Below, piece after piece: positions 56,530 through 64,000 of a DNA stretch of 64,000 nt. The position numbers were made by a program, and so were the translations under genes. Below the pieces are notes generated by a model that was given only the letters and a program-made list of their open reading frames with translations, was not told the DNA's origin and made no database searches. Each line of letters begins with the position of its first letter. Within the stretch, counting starts at the first letter, position 1. The stretch comes from Vibrio sp. JPW-9-11-11 (lineage in GTDB: Bacteria; Pseudomonadota; Gammaproteobacteria; Enterobacterales; Vibrionaceae), in NCBI RefSeq assembly GCF_013369335.1, contig NZ_SZQJ01000004.1, forward strand, positions 310,001 through 374,000. The letters run 5' to 3'.

Positions 56530-57663
56530 ATGGCAATTAACGTAAACACGAACGTGTCTGCGATGACTGCTCAGCGTTACCTTAATGGTGCGACTGATGG
56601 CATGCAGAAATCGATGGAGCGTCTATCTTCGGGTTACAAGATCAACAGTGCCCGAGATGATGCTGCTGGCCTCCAAATCTCAAATCGCTTGAACTCGCAA
56701 AGTCGTGGTTTAGACATGGCGGTAAAAAATGCCAATGACGGCATTTCTATCGCTCAAACCGCTGAGGGTGCGATGAATGAGACCACCAATATCTTGCAAC
56801 GTATGCGCGATTTGGCGTTGCAATCTTCCAACGGCTCTAACTCTCGTTCTGAACGTATCGCTATCCAAGAGGAAGTGACGGCGCTGAACGACGAGCTTAA
56901 CCGTATTGCAGAAACCACGTCGTTTGGTGGTAATAAACTACTCAACGGTACCTTTGGTAGCCAATCTTTCCAAATTGGTGCAAGCTCGGGTGAGGCGGTT
57001 CAGCTTTCGATGGGGAATATGCGTTCTGACACCATGAGTATGGGTGGTAAAGCGTACGTTGCTCAAGAAGGTAAATCTCCTGACTGGACGGTCTCTGAAG
57101 GTACGACGGACCTGACTCTAAGCTATACTGATGTGCATGGTGAGGCAAAAGAGCTTTCTATCAACGCGAAAGCGGGTGATGATCTCGAACAGCTCGCAAC
57201 CTACATCAACGGTCAGAGTGAAGATGTCAAAGCTTCTGTCGGTGAAGAGGGTAAATTACAACTGTTTGCTGCTTCGAATAAAGTGGCGACAGAGGTCACT
57301 ATTGGTGGTGGATTGGGCGGCGAAATTGGTTTCGGCGCAGCGCAAGATAGAACAGTGGCAGATGTTGATGTAACGTCAGTTGCAGGATCGCAGCTCGCGG
57401 TGTCTGTGATTGATGGTGCATTAAAAACGGTTGACAGTCAGCGTGCTGAACTGGGTGCATTCCAAAACCGTTTTGGTCATGCAATCAGCAACCTAGATAA
57501 CATCAACGAGAACGTGAATGCGTCTCGTAGCCGAATCGTGGATACTGACTACGCGAAAGAAACAACGGCGATGACTAAGTCGCAGATTCTTCAGCAGGCC
57601 AGTACCTCTGTTCTAGCGCAAGCTAAGCAGTCTCCGTCGGCAGCTCTTAGCTTATTAGGTTAA
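56530..57663 (+). CDS. flaA: Polar flagellin 3 (flaA-like)
   Basis: 377-aa flagellin with ends like flagellin 2 ([64 protein letters not shown]). The middle has its own sequence ([23 protein letters not shown]). Upstream AAGGAG is strong. All three genes are the same length (377 aa), consistent with tandem duplication. No terminator is apparent before flaG 72 bp on, so read-through is possible. Symbol by position; this is flaB in V. cholerae order. Confidence 0.95.
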   Translation: MAINVNTNVSAMTAQRYLNGATDGMQKSMERLSSGYKINSARDDAAGLQISNRLNSQSRGLDMAVKNANDGISIAQTAEGAMNETTNILQRMRDLALQSSNGSNSRSERIAIQEEVTALNDELNRIAETTSFGGNKLLNGTFGSQSFQIGASSGEAVQLSMGNMRSDTMSMGGKAYVAQEGKSPDWTVSEGTTDLTLSYTDVHGEAKELSINAKAGDDLEQLATYINGQSEDVKASVGEEGKLQLFAASNKVATEVTIGGGLGGEIGFGAAQDRTVADVDVTSVAGSQLAVSVIDGALKTVDSQRAELGAFQNRFGHAISNLDNINENVNASRSRIVDTDYAKETTAMTKSQILQQASTSVLAQAKQSPSAALSLLG

Positions 57664-57734
57664 TCGATAGGTTCGATTGGAGCTTATTGGTACAACGTTA
57701 TGTTGTGACCTGCTAAGGTGGAAGGGAGATCGTT

Positions 57735-58163
57735 ATGGAAATACCATCCTACACATCGAACATCCAGCCTTATGGCTCAGAAAGTGGCACTAAACTTGCT
57801 TCAAAGTACGATGGTGTACAGCAAGTTTCCTCACAGAAGGAGCAGGTCTCTACTGCGGAGATAAGTGAACAAGCGGCTCAAACCGTTGAGAAAGCGATAG
57901 AAGCCTCGCAAGAGCGTGAAAAGCTGAATCGGGAAGAGCGCGAGAGGATTGTACAGCAGATGAATGATTTCATCTCGTCAATCAATAAAGGCTTATCATT
58001 TCGCGTCGACGAAGAGTCGGGCAGAGATGTTGTGACAATATATGAAGCGGATACTGGCGATATTATTCGGCAGATACCCGATGAGGAAATGTTGGAGATC
58101 TTACGACGGTTACGTGAGCAAACGGCTCGCTACTCGTCTGGACTGGTCAACCAAATGGTGTAA
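57735..58163 (+). CDS. flaG: Flagellar protein FlaG
   Basis: 142-aa soluble flagellar protein. A low-complexity N-terminus (about 1-45) precedes the FlaG domain: EKLNREERERIVQQMNDFISSINKGLSFRVDEESGRDVVTIYEADTGDIIRQIPDEEMLEILRRL, including the conserved FxxDexxgrxvvkvyD-like block. FlaG affects filament length in several species. AAGGTGGAAGGGAG upstream. 18 nt separate it from fliD. Confidence 0.95.
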   Translation: MEIPSYTSNIQPYGSESGTKLASKYDGVQQVSSQKEQVSTAEISEQAAQTVEKAIEASQEREKLNREERERIVQQMNDFISSINKGLSFRVDEESGRDVVTIYEADTGDIIRQIPDEEMLEILRRLREQTARYSSGLVNQMV

Positions 58164-58181
58164 TCGTACTGGAGTGAATGA

Positions 58182-60203
58182 ATGAGTTTTGGGCCAATAG
58201 GCATGAATTCTGGCATGGATATCAATTCTATGGTCAGCAAAATTGTTGATGCGGAGCGTGTTCCTAAACAGCAACGCATCGATAATGAGCGGGCCGAAAT
58301 TGATTCCAGTATCAGTGCCTATGGTCGACTCAGAGAGTCGCTGGATACGATGAAAAACTTGATGGCGAGCTTTCGACAAGAGAAAGCTTTTGCCGCAAGA
58401 ACCGTGGAGTCAACTGACGAAGCGGTCGTATCGGCGACAGCAACCACTGACGCTATCGCTGGTCGATATGCTATCGATGTGTTGCAGCTTGCCCAAAGTC
58501 ATAAAATTGCGTCCGATGTACTACCGGAAGACGCGAAATTTGGCCCGGGTAAGCTGCAGATTTCACTCGGAGAAAAAAACTTTTCCATTAATGTTCAGGA
58601 TAACTCGAAACTGATCGACATTGTTCGAAGTATCAACAACAGCAAGTCTAATCCAGGGGTTCGCGCCGCCGTCATCAACGACGTTGAAGGTCCTCGTTTA
58701 ATCGTCGCTTCTAATGTGTCAGGAGCAGACAACGATATTTCTTTACGTGTCGAGGCTAAGCCTGGCGACACACTTAAATCTCTAGAATACAAAACCCTTG
58801 AGCAGCGAGTGAAAGATCTTGAACGCGCCCGTGCTGCTGCTCAAGAACTGATCGCGCCTTTGAACCCTGCCGAGAAAAAAGTTGCCGATAAAATTGCGCA
58901 AAAAATCATCGATGCGGCAAAGGTTGTCGATCAAGAAATTGCGCAAACGTCAAAACAGGCGGCAATGAATGTCGATCCCAATGCGGCCAAAGAGGCCACA
59001 CCAGGAAACGAACTATCGAATGCCGCAACGGCAGCGGCGGCGAAAGCGGGAATTGAAGCTAACAAGTACCTTAAGCCCTCGGAGAGAATTCCAGGCTGGA
59101 CGGAGACGGCATCCGGCACCTTGTTAGACTCCTATTGGGAGCCAGAGGCTGAGCTCGATGCGAAAGCGTTGGAAAAGGCTCCGGATGTGCCGGGTTGGAG
59201 CAATACGGCGTCTGGCACATTAACCGACTCCTATGTGACACCCAAAGAAGCGCAAGCCAAACTTGAGGCGGCCAAAGCTCGTCTCGAACAGCAAGTTGCG
59301 CAAGAGCAAGAGCGACTGGCTAAACGAGTTGAGTCAGGTGAACTTACTCCCGAGCAAGCCAAACAGCTTGAGCGAGCAAAATTACCGCCAGAAGAGCGAG
59401 AGTATTTAGAGCGTATAGACCAAGCTCAGCGCGATTTAGATGCAGCGCAACGATCCTTTGATACTTATCAAGGGATGACAGAAGTTCAGTCTGCTCAAGA
59501 TGCGAAAGTACTACTCGATGGCGTGGCGCAGCTCTCTAGTAGTAATAATATTATTGAAGATGCGATTGACGGTGTTGATTTAACGCTCAAAGGTCGCTCT
59601 GGGCCGGGTAAAGCGCCGTCAGAAATTGATATTGAGTACGATCGCCAGGGTGTACGTGACGACATTGAACAGTTTGTTGCCGCTTACAATCAGTTTTATC
59701 GAGTCAGTAAGGAGCTGTCAGGCGTCGACCCTAGAACAGGTATGGCTGGGCCTTTGGCAGGAGACAGTATTGTTCGCAGTGCAGATTCGCGGCTCAAAGC
59801 GGTGTTTTCACAGCGAGTAGAACCCGCTCCAGAAGAGCTCAAAACGTTGACCGAGTTTGGTATCACCACCACTCGCCAAGGTGACCTAGAAATCAATTAC
59901 GACATGCTGGACAAACAGCTCAACAATAACTTTAACAAGCTGGCTGATTTTTTTGGTGGCAATCAGGGGTTTGCTAAAAAAGTCGAAGACGCGATACAGG
60001 GGCTCACTGGCGTGACCGGGTCGATCCGAAATCGCGAGCGTAGTATGGTAGAGCGCAATTACCGCCTCCAAGATGATCAAGCGGCACTGGATCGCCGTAT
60101 GGACAACTTAGAGAAGCGCACCCACGCCAAATTTACGGCGATGCAGGATGCGACGAGTAAAATGCAGTCACAGTTGGCGGGGATGATGAATGCCCTTGGA
60201 TAA
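58182..60203 (+). CDS. fliD: Flagellar filament cap FliD with a repeat-bearing insert
   Basis: 673-aa cap protein (flaH in some Vibrio naming). The N-terminal FliD_N covers about residues 1-115 (MNSGMDINSMVSKIVDAERVPKQQRIDNER; RYAIDVLQLAQSHK). The C-terminal FliD_C covers about 430-670 and ends in a coiled coil (RNYRLQDDQAALDRRMDNLEKRTHAKF). Compared with E. coli FliD (about 470 aa) there is a roughly 200-residue, Ala/Glu/Lys-rich insert. It holds two copies of a PGW-x3-ASGTL-x-DSY motif 33 residues apart, then a long helix. It assembles extracellularly at the filament tip via type III export. Overlaps flaI by 14 nt. Confidence 0.95.
   Translation: MSFGPIGMNSGMDINSMVSKIVDAERVPKQQRIDNERAEIDSSISAYGRLRESLDTMKNLMASFRQEKAFAARTVESTDEAVVSATATTDAIAGRYAIDVLQLAQSHKIASDVLPEDAKFGPGKLQISLGEKNFSINVQDNSKLIDIVRSINNSKSNPGVRAAVINDVEGPRLIVASNVSGADNDISLRVEAKPGDTLKSLEYKTLEQRVKDLERARAAAQELIAPLNPAEKKVADKIAQKIIDAAKVVDQEIAQTSKQAAMNVDPNAAKEATPGNELSNAATAAAAKAGIEANKYLKPSERIPGWTETASGTLLDSYWEPEAELDAKALEKAPDVPGWSNTASGTLTDSYVTPKEAQAKLEAAKARLEQQVAQEQERLAKRVESGELTPEQAKQLERAKLPPEEREYLERIDQAQRDLDAAQRSFDTYQGMTEVQSAQDAKVLLDGVAQLSSSNNIIEDAIDGVDLTLKGRSGPGKAPSEIDIEYDRQGVRDDIEQFVAAYNQFYRVSKELSGVDPRTGMAGPLAGDSIVRSADSRLKAVFSQRVEPAPEELKTLTEFGITTTRQGDLEINYDMLDKQLNNNFNKLADFFGGNQGFAKKVEDAIQGLTGVTGSIRNRERSMVERNYRLQDDQAALDRRMDNLEKRTHAKFTAMQDATSKMQSQLAGMMNALG
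59088..59245 (+). repeat. 99-bp-period repeat inside fliD
   Basis: Two in-frame copies of a PGW..ASGTL.DSY segment begin at 59088 and 59187. DNA identity is partial (different codons), so the repeat is old or selected at the protein level. Confidence 0.7.
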
Positions 60204-60513
60204 GGAAGTGGGAGCTAAGCTAAAGGAATTAAGTGATTTAGATCACGAAATTGAGCTCGCTTTGACCGTCGACGAACTAAGTGTTGAAGATATTGCACGC
60301 CTAGTCGATACAAGGGAACAGATATTGCAAAGTTTACTGGAAGCGTTTCAGGCGCATCCAGAGCTTAGTCGCTCACAACAGTGGCAAGATGCGGTCACCC
60401 GAACACAGACTGTTGTAGCGATGATGCAGGAAAAGACTGCTGAATTTGGTCAAGCTTTAAAAAAATACCGTCACGGTAAGCGCTCGGTTCAGCAGTATCA
60501 GAAGTTTTTATAA
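60190..60513 (+). CDS. flaI: Flagellar protein FlaI (FliT-like chaperone candidate)
   Basis: 107-aa helical, acidic protein (DLDHEIELALTVDELSVEDIARLVDTREQILQSLLEAF ... AEFGQALKKYRHGKRSVQQYQKFL). Position between fliD and fliS matches flaI of Vibrio and the slot of fliT in E. coli, the FliD chaperone. Sequence similarity to FliT is not obvious by eye, so the chaperone role is inference. Starts inside the end of fliD. Confidence 0.85.
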   Translation: MPLDKEVGAKLKELSDLDHEIELALTVDELSVEDIARLVDTREQILQSLLEAFQAHPELSRSQQWQDAVTRTQTVVAMMQEKTAEFGQALKKYRHGKRSVQQYQKFL

Positions 60514-60528
60514 ATTAAGAGGTTTGTT

Positions 60529-60939
60529 ATGCGTGGTTCACTACAGGCTTACAAGAAGGTATCGGTTGATAGCCAGCTCAGTGCGGCCTCCCCGCATAAA
60601 ATTGTACAAATGCTAATGGCAGGTGCGATAGAGCGTTTGATTCAAGGCAAGGCGGCGATGCTTGCAGGCAATATTCCTGTTAAAGGTGAACGTCTGGGCA
60701 AGGCCCTTGATATTGTCATCAGTCTTCGCAGTTGTCTTTCTATGGATGATGGTGGGGACATCGCACAAAATCTCGATCAACTGTATGAGTTTATGATTAC
60801 ACAGATCACAGAAGCGAATCATCAAAATGACCCACAACCTATCGACGACGTGATTGATATTATCCGTGAAATCAAATCTGCATGGGACCAGATCCCGACG
60901 GAATACCACAATCTGACTGCGCAAGACGTGGGGTTGTAA
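60529..60939 (+). CDS. fliS: Flagellin export chaperone FliS
   Basis: 136-aa four-helix chaperone that binds flagellin C-termini before export. The family N-terminus is MRGSLQAYKKVSVDSQLSAASPHKIVQMLMAGAIERLIQGKAAM. Cytosolic. 15 nt after flaI with AGAGG upstream. Last gene of the flaG-fliD-flaI-fliS unit; a terminator lies at 61062. Confidence 0.95.
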   Translation: MRGSLQAYKKVSVDSQLSAASPHKIVQMLMAGAIERLIQGKAAMLAGNIPVKGERLGKALDIVISLRSCLSMDDGGDIAQNLDQLYEFMITQITEANHQNDPQPIDDVIDIIREIKSAWDQIPTEYHNLTAQDVGL

Positions 60940-61061
60940 GCGAACGCTAATTAAGTGATGAATAAATATACACTGAGTAAACTCTGGCCCAGTTCGCTTT
61001 TGGGCTAACATCACATCAAGTAATTGCTTGGTTGCCATATTTTTTTTATCAAATAGAATAG

Positions 61062-61092
61062 AAGCCACTAACTAGCCTAGTGGCTTTTTTTG
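61062..61092 (+). terminator. Terminator after fliS
   Basis: Stem AGCCACTA/TAGTGGCT with loop ACTAGCC and seven T. The preceding 120 bp after fliS shows no gene. Confidence 0.88.
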
Positions 61093-61110
61093 TTGCTGAG
61101 TTTTTATCCA

Positions 61111-61138
61111 TTGTCTAGCGAGCTTTCTCAACTATAGT
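61111..61138 (+). promoter_or_regulatory. Putative sigma-70 promoter of flrA
   Basis: TTGTCT, 16-bp spacer, TATAGT, about 65 bp before the flrA ATG. This fits flrA as a class I gene not dependent on flagellar sigma factors. Confidence 0.5.
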
Positions 61139-61203
61139 TATTTGTAACGCTAGAAACATAATCCAGCCACAACGTTTCATAATAAAGGCAAACATTCTCA
61201 CCT

Positions 61204-62670
61204 ATGCAAGGTTTAGCAAAACTACTTGTGATTGATGATGACGCGCAAGCACGGACCAATCTCAGTAATATTTTAGAATTTGTTGGAGAACAGTGTGAGG
61301 CGATCTCGTCTCATCAACTTGACGACTTGGATTGGTCACAGGTGTGGGCTGGTTGCATTCTAGGTTCTCTGGACAATCATCAGTTATCTGCCGAGCTAAG
61401 CGATAGATTATCTCAAGCGAATCATATTCCATTACTCATTGCTGGTAAGCACTCTTATCCTGTTGATGAGTTGACTAACTATGTTGGTGAACTTGAATAT
61501 CCTCTCAATTACCCGCAATTAAGTGAAGCGCTGCGCCATTGTAAGGACTTCTTAGGCCGCAAGGGCGTGAACGTGCTTTCATCGTCGCGCAAAAACACCT
61601 TATTTCGTAGTTTAGTCGGCCAAAGCTTAGGTATTAAAGATGTCCGTCATTTGATAGAACAGGTTTCTGGTACTGAGGCGAACGTATTGATTTTGGGTGA
61701 ATCTGGCACGGGTAAAGAAGTCGTCGCGCGCAATATCCATTATCATTCAGCGCGTCGCAATGGTCCTTTTGTTCCGATTAACTGTGGTGCGATCCCAGCA
61801 GATCTGCTCGAAAGTGAGCTATTTGGCCATGAGAAAGGCGCGTTTACTGGCGCAATTACCTCGCGTAAAGGTCGTTTTGAGTTGGCCGAAGGTGGTACGC
61901 TGTTTTTGGATGAAATCGGTGATATGCCAATGCCGATGCAAGTCAAGTTGCTGCGTGTGTTACAAGAACGCTCATTCGAACGAGTAGGCGGCAATACCAC
62001 GATTCGCGTTAACGTACGCGTGATCGCGGCAACGCATCGCAATCTTGAGTCGATGATTGACGACGAGTCATTCCGTGAAGATCTTTACTATCGTTTGAAT
62101 GTGTTCCCGATTGAGATGCCTGCTTTGCGCGATCGTAAAGAAGATATTCCGTTGCTACTTCAAGAGTTGATGACGCGAATGGAATCAGAAGGGGCACAGC
62201 CGATCTGTTTTACACCGCGATCGATCAATTCTCTTATGGAGCACGAGTGGCCGGGTAACGTCCGTGAACTCGCGAATTTGGTTGAGCGGATGATCATTCT
62301 TTATCCCAACAGTTTAGTCGACGTCAATCACTTACCGACCAAGTATCGTTATAGTGATATTCCTGAATTCCAACCTGAGTATCACAGCCGCGAATCGGTC
62401 GAAGAGCAAGAGCGTGATGCGCTGCAGGATATCTTTGCTGAAGACTTTAGCTTCGAGTCGAACGATGTGTTTGAACAACATGATAACGCACCACAAAGCT
62501 TACCCCCTGAAGGGGTTAACTTGAAAGAGATGCTAGCTGATTTGGAAGTGAACATGATCAATCAAGCGTTAGATGCTCAAGGTGGTGTGGTCGCGAGGGC
62601 GGCTGATATGTTAGGTATGCGCCGTACGACCTTGGTGGAGAAGATGCGCAAGTACAACTTGCAGCGATAA
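61204..62670 (+). CDS. flrA: Sigma-54-dependent master flagellar regulator FlrA
   Basis: 488-aa FleQ-type enhancer-binding protein that starts the Vibrio flagellar cascade. The N-terminal receiver-like domain ([19 protein letters not shown], about 1-120) has the acidic pocket, but the phosphorylation-site strand reads AGCILGSLD, with no Asp at the usual place, so it is probably phosphorylation-independent and controlled by c-di-GMP binding (known for FlrA). AAA+ motifs: Walker [10 protein letters not shown] near 165, GAFTGA near 213 (contacts sigma-54) and FLDEIGD near 235. The Fis-type HTH is at the end ([23 protein letters not shown]). Separate promoter. Confidence 0.96.
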   Translation: MQGLAKLLVIDDDAQARTNLSNILEFVGEQCEAISSHQLDDLDWSQVWAGCILGSLDNHQLSAELSDRLSQANHIPLLIAGKHSYPVDELTNYVGELEYPLNYPQLSEALRHCKDFLGRKGVNVLSSSRKNTLFRSLVGQSLGIKDVRHLIEQVSGTEANVLILGESGTGKEVVARNIHYHSARRNGPFVPINCGAIPADLLESELFGHEKGAFTGAITSRKGRFELAEGGTLFLDEIGDMPMPMQVKLLRVLQERSFERVGGNTTIRVNVRVIAATHRNLESMIDDESFREDLYYRLNVFPIEMPALRDRKEDIPLLLQELMTRMESEGAQPICFTPRSINSLMEHEWPGNVRELANLVERMIILYPNSLVDVNHLPTKYRYSDIPEFQPEYHSRESVEEQERDALQDIFAEDFSFESNDVFEQHDNAPQSLPPEGVNLKEMLADLEVNMINQALDAQGGVVARAADMLGMRRTTLVEKMRKYNLQR

Positions 62671-62738
62671 AGTGTTCAAATATTGACTGTCAATTTATCG
62701 ACTTCTCTATAAGTGACTGAAAATAAAGAATAATAGCC

Positions 62739-62754
62739 TGGCGTGCTTTTTGCA
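62739..62754 (+). promoter_or_regulatory. Sigma-54 (-24/-12) promoter of flrBC
   Basis: TGGCGTGCTTTTTGCA fits TGGCAC-N5-TTGCW, with GG and GC 10 bp apart, 38 bp before the flrB start. The expected activator is FlrA, encoded just upstream. Confidence 0.8.
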
Positions 62755-62791
62755 TTACAGGCTATTGTAGTTTTTAAGGCAGAAATACGTC

Positions 62792-63850
62792 ATGCACTCA
62801 ACAACATCCACTGATAATCCAACACCGCTGGGTACCCTGGAGCAACAAGTCGAACGTTATCAACAGGTTCTTGATGTGATGCCAGCAGGGGTCATTTTGC
62901 TTGATACCCAAGGTACAGTGCAGGAAGCAAATCCAGAAGCACAACGCCTGTTGGAGGTGCCGCTTGTGGGAGAAAAGTGGTTCGAAGTGATTCAACAAGC
63001 GTTTGCACCGCGTGAAGATGACGGTCACGAGATTTCACTTCGTAACGGGCGAAAAGTGCGTTTGGCGATTTCAGCCTCGACGACCGGACAGTTGATCTTG
63101 ATTACCGACCTGACAGAAACACGCTTATTGCAATCACGGATTAGTGATTTGCAGCGTTTATCTTCACTTGGCCGTATGGTAGCGTCGCTGGCACATCAGG
63201 TTCGAACTCCTTTGTCGAGTGCGATGCTCTACGCCTCCAATCTTGCGGCGCCTAACTTACCCGCCGCAACGAAAGATCGCTTTCAAACCAAACTGATGGA
63301 CCGATTGCATGACCTAGAAAAGCAGGTCAATGACATGTTGTTGTTCGCTAAAGGTGGGGATAACAAAGTCGTCAAACCGTTCACCGTTGAAGACTTGATG
63401 ACGGAATTCTTCCCGATGATAGAGACGGCCTTAAAAAACAATCACATTGATTTTCACCTTGAAGTGGAACAGGAGCAGACTCAACTGCTTGGCAACGCTA
63501 ATGCGGTCGCCTCTGCGCTGAGCAATCTGGCGATGAATGCGATTCAAATCTCAGGAAAAGGATCCCAGTTGGATGTGTTTTGTCGTCCGGTTTCGGGTGA
63601 ACTTCGGATATCAGTACAAGACAGTGGTCCAGGCGTGCCTGAAGAGCTGAAAAACAAGATTATGGAGCCTTTCTTCACCACCCGTTCGCAAGGTACCGGG
63701 CTTGGTTTAGCGGTAGTACAAATGGTGTGCCGCGCACATGACGGAAGGTTAGAACTGATTTCAGAACAGGGAGAGGGGGCGTGCTTTACTATGTGCCTGC
63801 CGCTTGAGCGTCACCCTGATGTTGAACAAGAACCAATCACTGGAGAATGA
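62792..63850 (+). CDS. flrB: Flagellar two-component sensor kinase FlrB
   Basis: 352-aa cytosolic histidine kinase (no transmembrane helix) that phosphorylates FlrC. PAS-like domain about 20-110 (VMPAGVILLDTQGTVQEANPEAQRLLEVPLVGEKW). HisKA with the phospho-His in MVASLAHQVRTPLSSAML near 135. HATPase domain: NLAMNAIQIS (N box), DSGPGVPEELKNKIMEPFF (G1/F) and TGLGLAVVQMV (G2). Two bases separate it from flrC. Confidence 0.96.
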   Translation: MHSTTSTDNPTPLGTLEQQVERYQQVLDVMPAGVILLDTQGTVQEANPEAQRLLEVPLVGEKWFEVIQQAFAPREDDGHEISLRNGRKVRLAISASTTGQLILITDLTETRLLQSRISDLQRLSSLGRMVASLAHQVRTPLSSAMLYASNLAAPNLPAATKDRFQTKLMDRLHDLEKQVNDMLLFAKGGDNKVVKPFTVEDLMTEFFPMIETALKNNHIDFHLEVEQEQTQLLGNANAVASALSNLAMNAIQISGKGSQLDVFCRPVSGELRISVQDSGPGVPEELKNKIMEPFFTTRSQGTGLGLAVVQMVCRAHDGRLELISEQGEGACFTMCLPLERHPDVEQEPITGE

Positions 63851-63852
63851 CT

Positions 63853-64000
63853 ATGGCTCAAAGTAAGGTCCTGATAGTAGAAGATGATGAAGGTCTACGT
63901 GAGGCTCTCGTCGATACGTTGGCGTTGGCTGGCTACGAATGGCTCGAAGCCGATAGTGCCGAAGATGCCTTAGTCAAGCTCAAGTCGAACAGTGTGGACA
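63853..64000 (+). CDS. flrC: Flagellar response regulator FlrC (N-terminal part only)
   Basis: First 49 residues only; the gene runs off the right edge. KVLIVEDDEGLREALVDTLALAGYEWLEADSAEDALVKL is a receiver domain start with the acidic pair EDD. Being 2 nt after flrB identifies it as FlrC, a sigma-54-dependent NtrC-family activator of class III flagellar genes. The phospho-acceptor Asp and the AAA+ domain are beyond the window. Confidence 0.93.
   Translation, partial: MAQSKVLIVEDDEGLREALVDTLALAGYEWLEADSAEDALVKLKSNSVD

Noticed and set aside
57664..57734. A sigma-54-like sequence (TGGTACAACGTTATGT) upstream of flaG.
   Set aside because: The GG element is present but the required GC at 10-bp spacing is missing; too weak to list as a promoter.
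60940..61061. Possible sRNA between fliS and its terminator.
   Set aside because: Only weak pairing is seen and there is no promoter; it is more simply the fliS 3' UTR.
1..64000. Horizontally acquired island, prophage, toxin-antitoxin or defence system.
   Set aside because: Genes are core housekeeping or Vibrio flagellar genes with even composition; no integrase, transposase, tRNA-linked att site or defence domains were seen.

Overview
This 64 kb window is a contiguous piece of a gammaproteobacterial chromosome, almost certainly a Vibrio (Vibrionaceae). The evidence is the set of Vibrio-type neighbourhoods: nagC-nagA/nagE next to glnS and fur, the sodium-type stator pair pomAB beside xseB-ispA-dxs and thiI, and three tandem flagellin genes followed by flaG-fliD-flaI-fliS-flrA-flrBC. 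Gene content is core and housekeeping. No IS element, prophage, CRISPR array, rRNA or tRNA was recognised.

Layout. 1-5 kb: end of a CPA2-type antiporter, then divergent GlcNAc catabolism (nagA-nagC leftward, nagE rightward) with NagC-like and CRP-like sites between. 5-14 kb: glnS, fur, a DUF4442 protein, flavodoxin fldA, a small DUF2788 membrane protein, esterase ybfF, seqA, pgm, a DUF1853 protein and a Nif3-family protein. 14-25.4 kb: the TCA block, gltA leftward and sdhCDAB-sucABCD rightward, with a near-ideal ArcA direct repeat in the divergent region. 25.5-29.5 kb: small accessory genes and a strong CsrB-family sRNA gene. 29.5-36.3 kb: dxs-ispA-xseB leftward, pomAB and thiI rightward. 36.4-41 kb: the sRNA gene gcvB divergent from gcvA, then a tightly overlapping operon (gcvA, hydrolase, DUF423, rlmM), with xni and ppnN leftward. 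42-48.4 kb: a GGDEF protein, a TPR protein with a degenerate GGDEF-like domain, queF, then syd and a DUF2310 protein. 48.4-53.7 kb: DUF2897, M15 peptidase, dapE, an ArsC-like reductase, several small DUF proteins and a DyP peroxidase. 53.7-64 kb: polar-flagellum late genes and their regulators.

How it fits together. Several regulatory layers can be read directly: sigma-28-type promoters precede pomA and each flagellin, a sigma-54-type promoter precedes flrBC, and the sigma-54 activator flrA has a sigma-70-like promoter. This matches the known Vibrio flagellar hierarchy (FlrA, then FlrBC, then FliA genes). The two sRNAs are the main non-coding content. The csrB-like RNA carries 29 GGA motifs, an 18-bp UvrY/VarA-type activator palindrome about 170 bp upstream and a Rho-independent terminator. 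GcvB is recognised by its G/U-rich seed, its conserved CUUCCUGU and CCUGUCUGUC segments and its terminator. Nothing in the window looks like a wholly undescribed system. The best leads are the csrB copy, gcvB, the degenerate and variant GGDEF pair, and the repeat-bearing insert in FliD.
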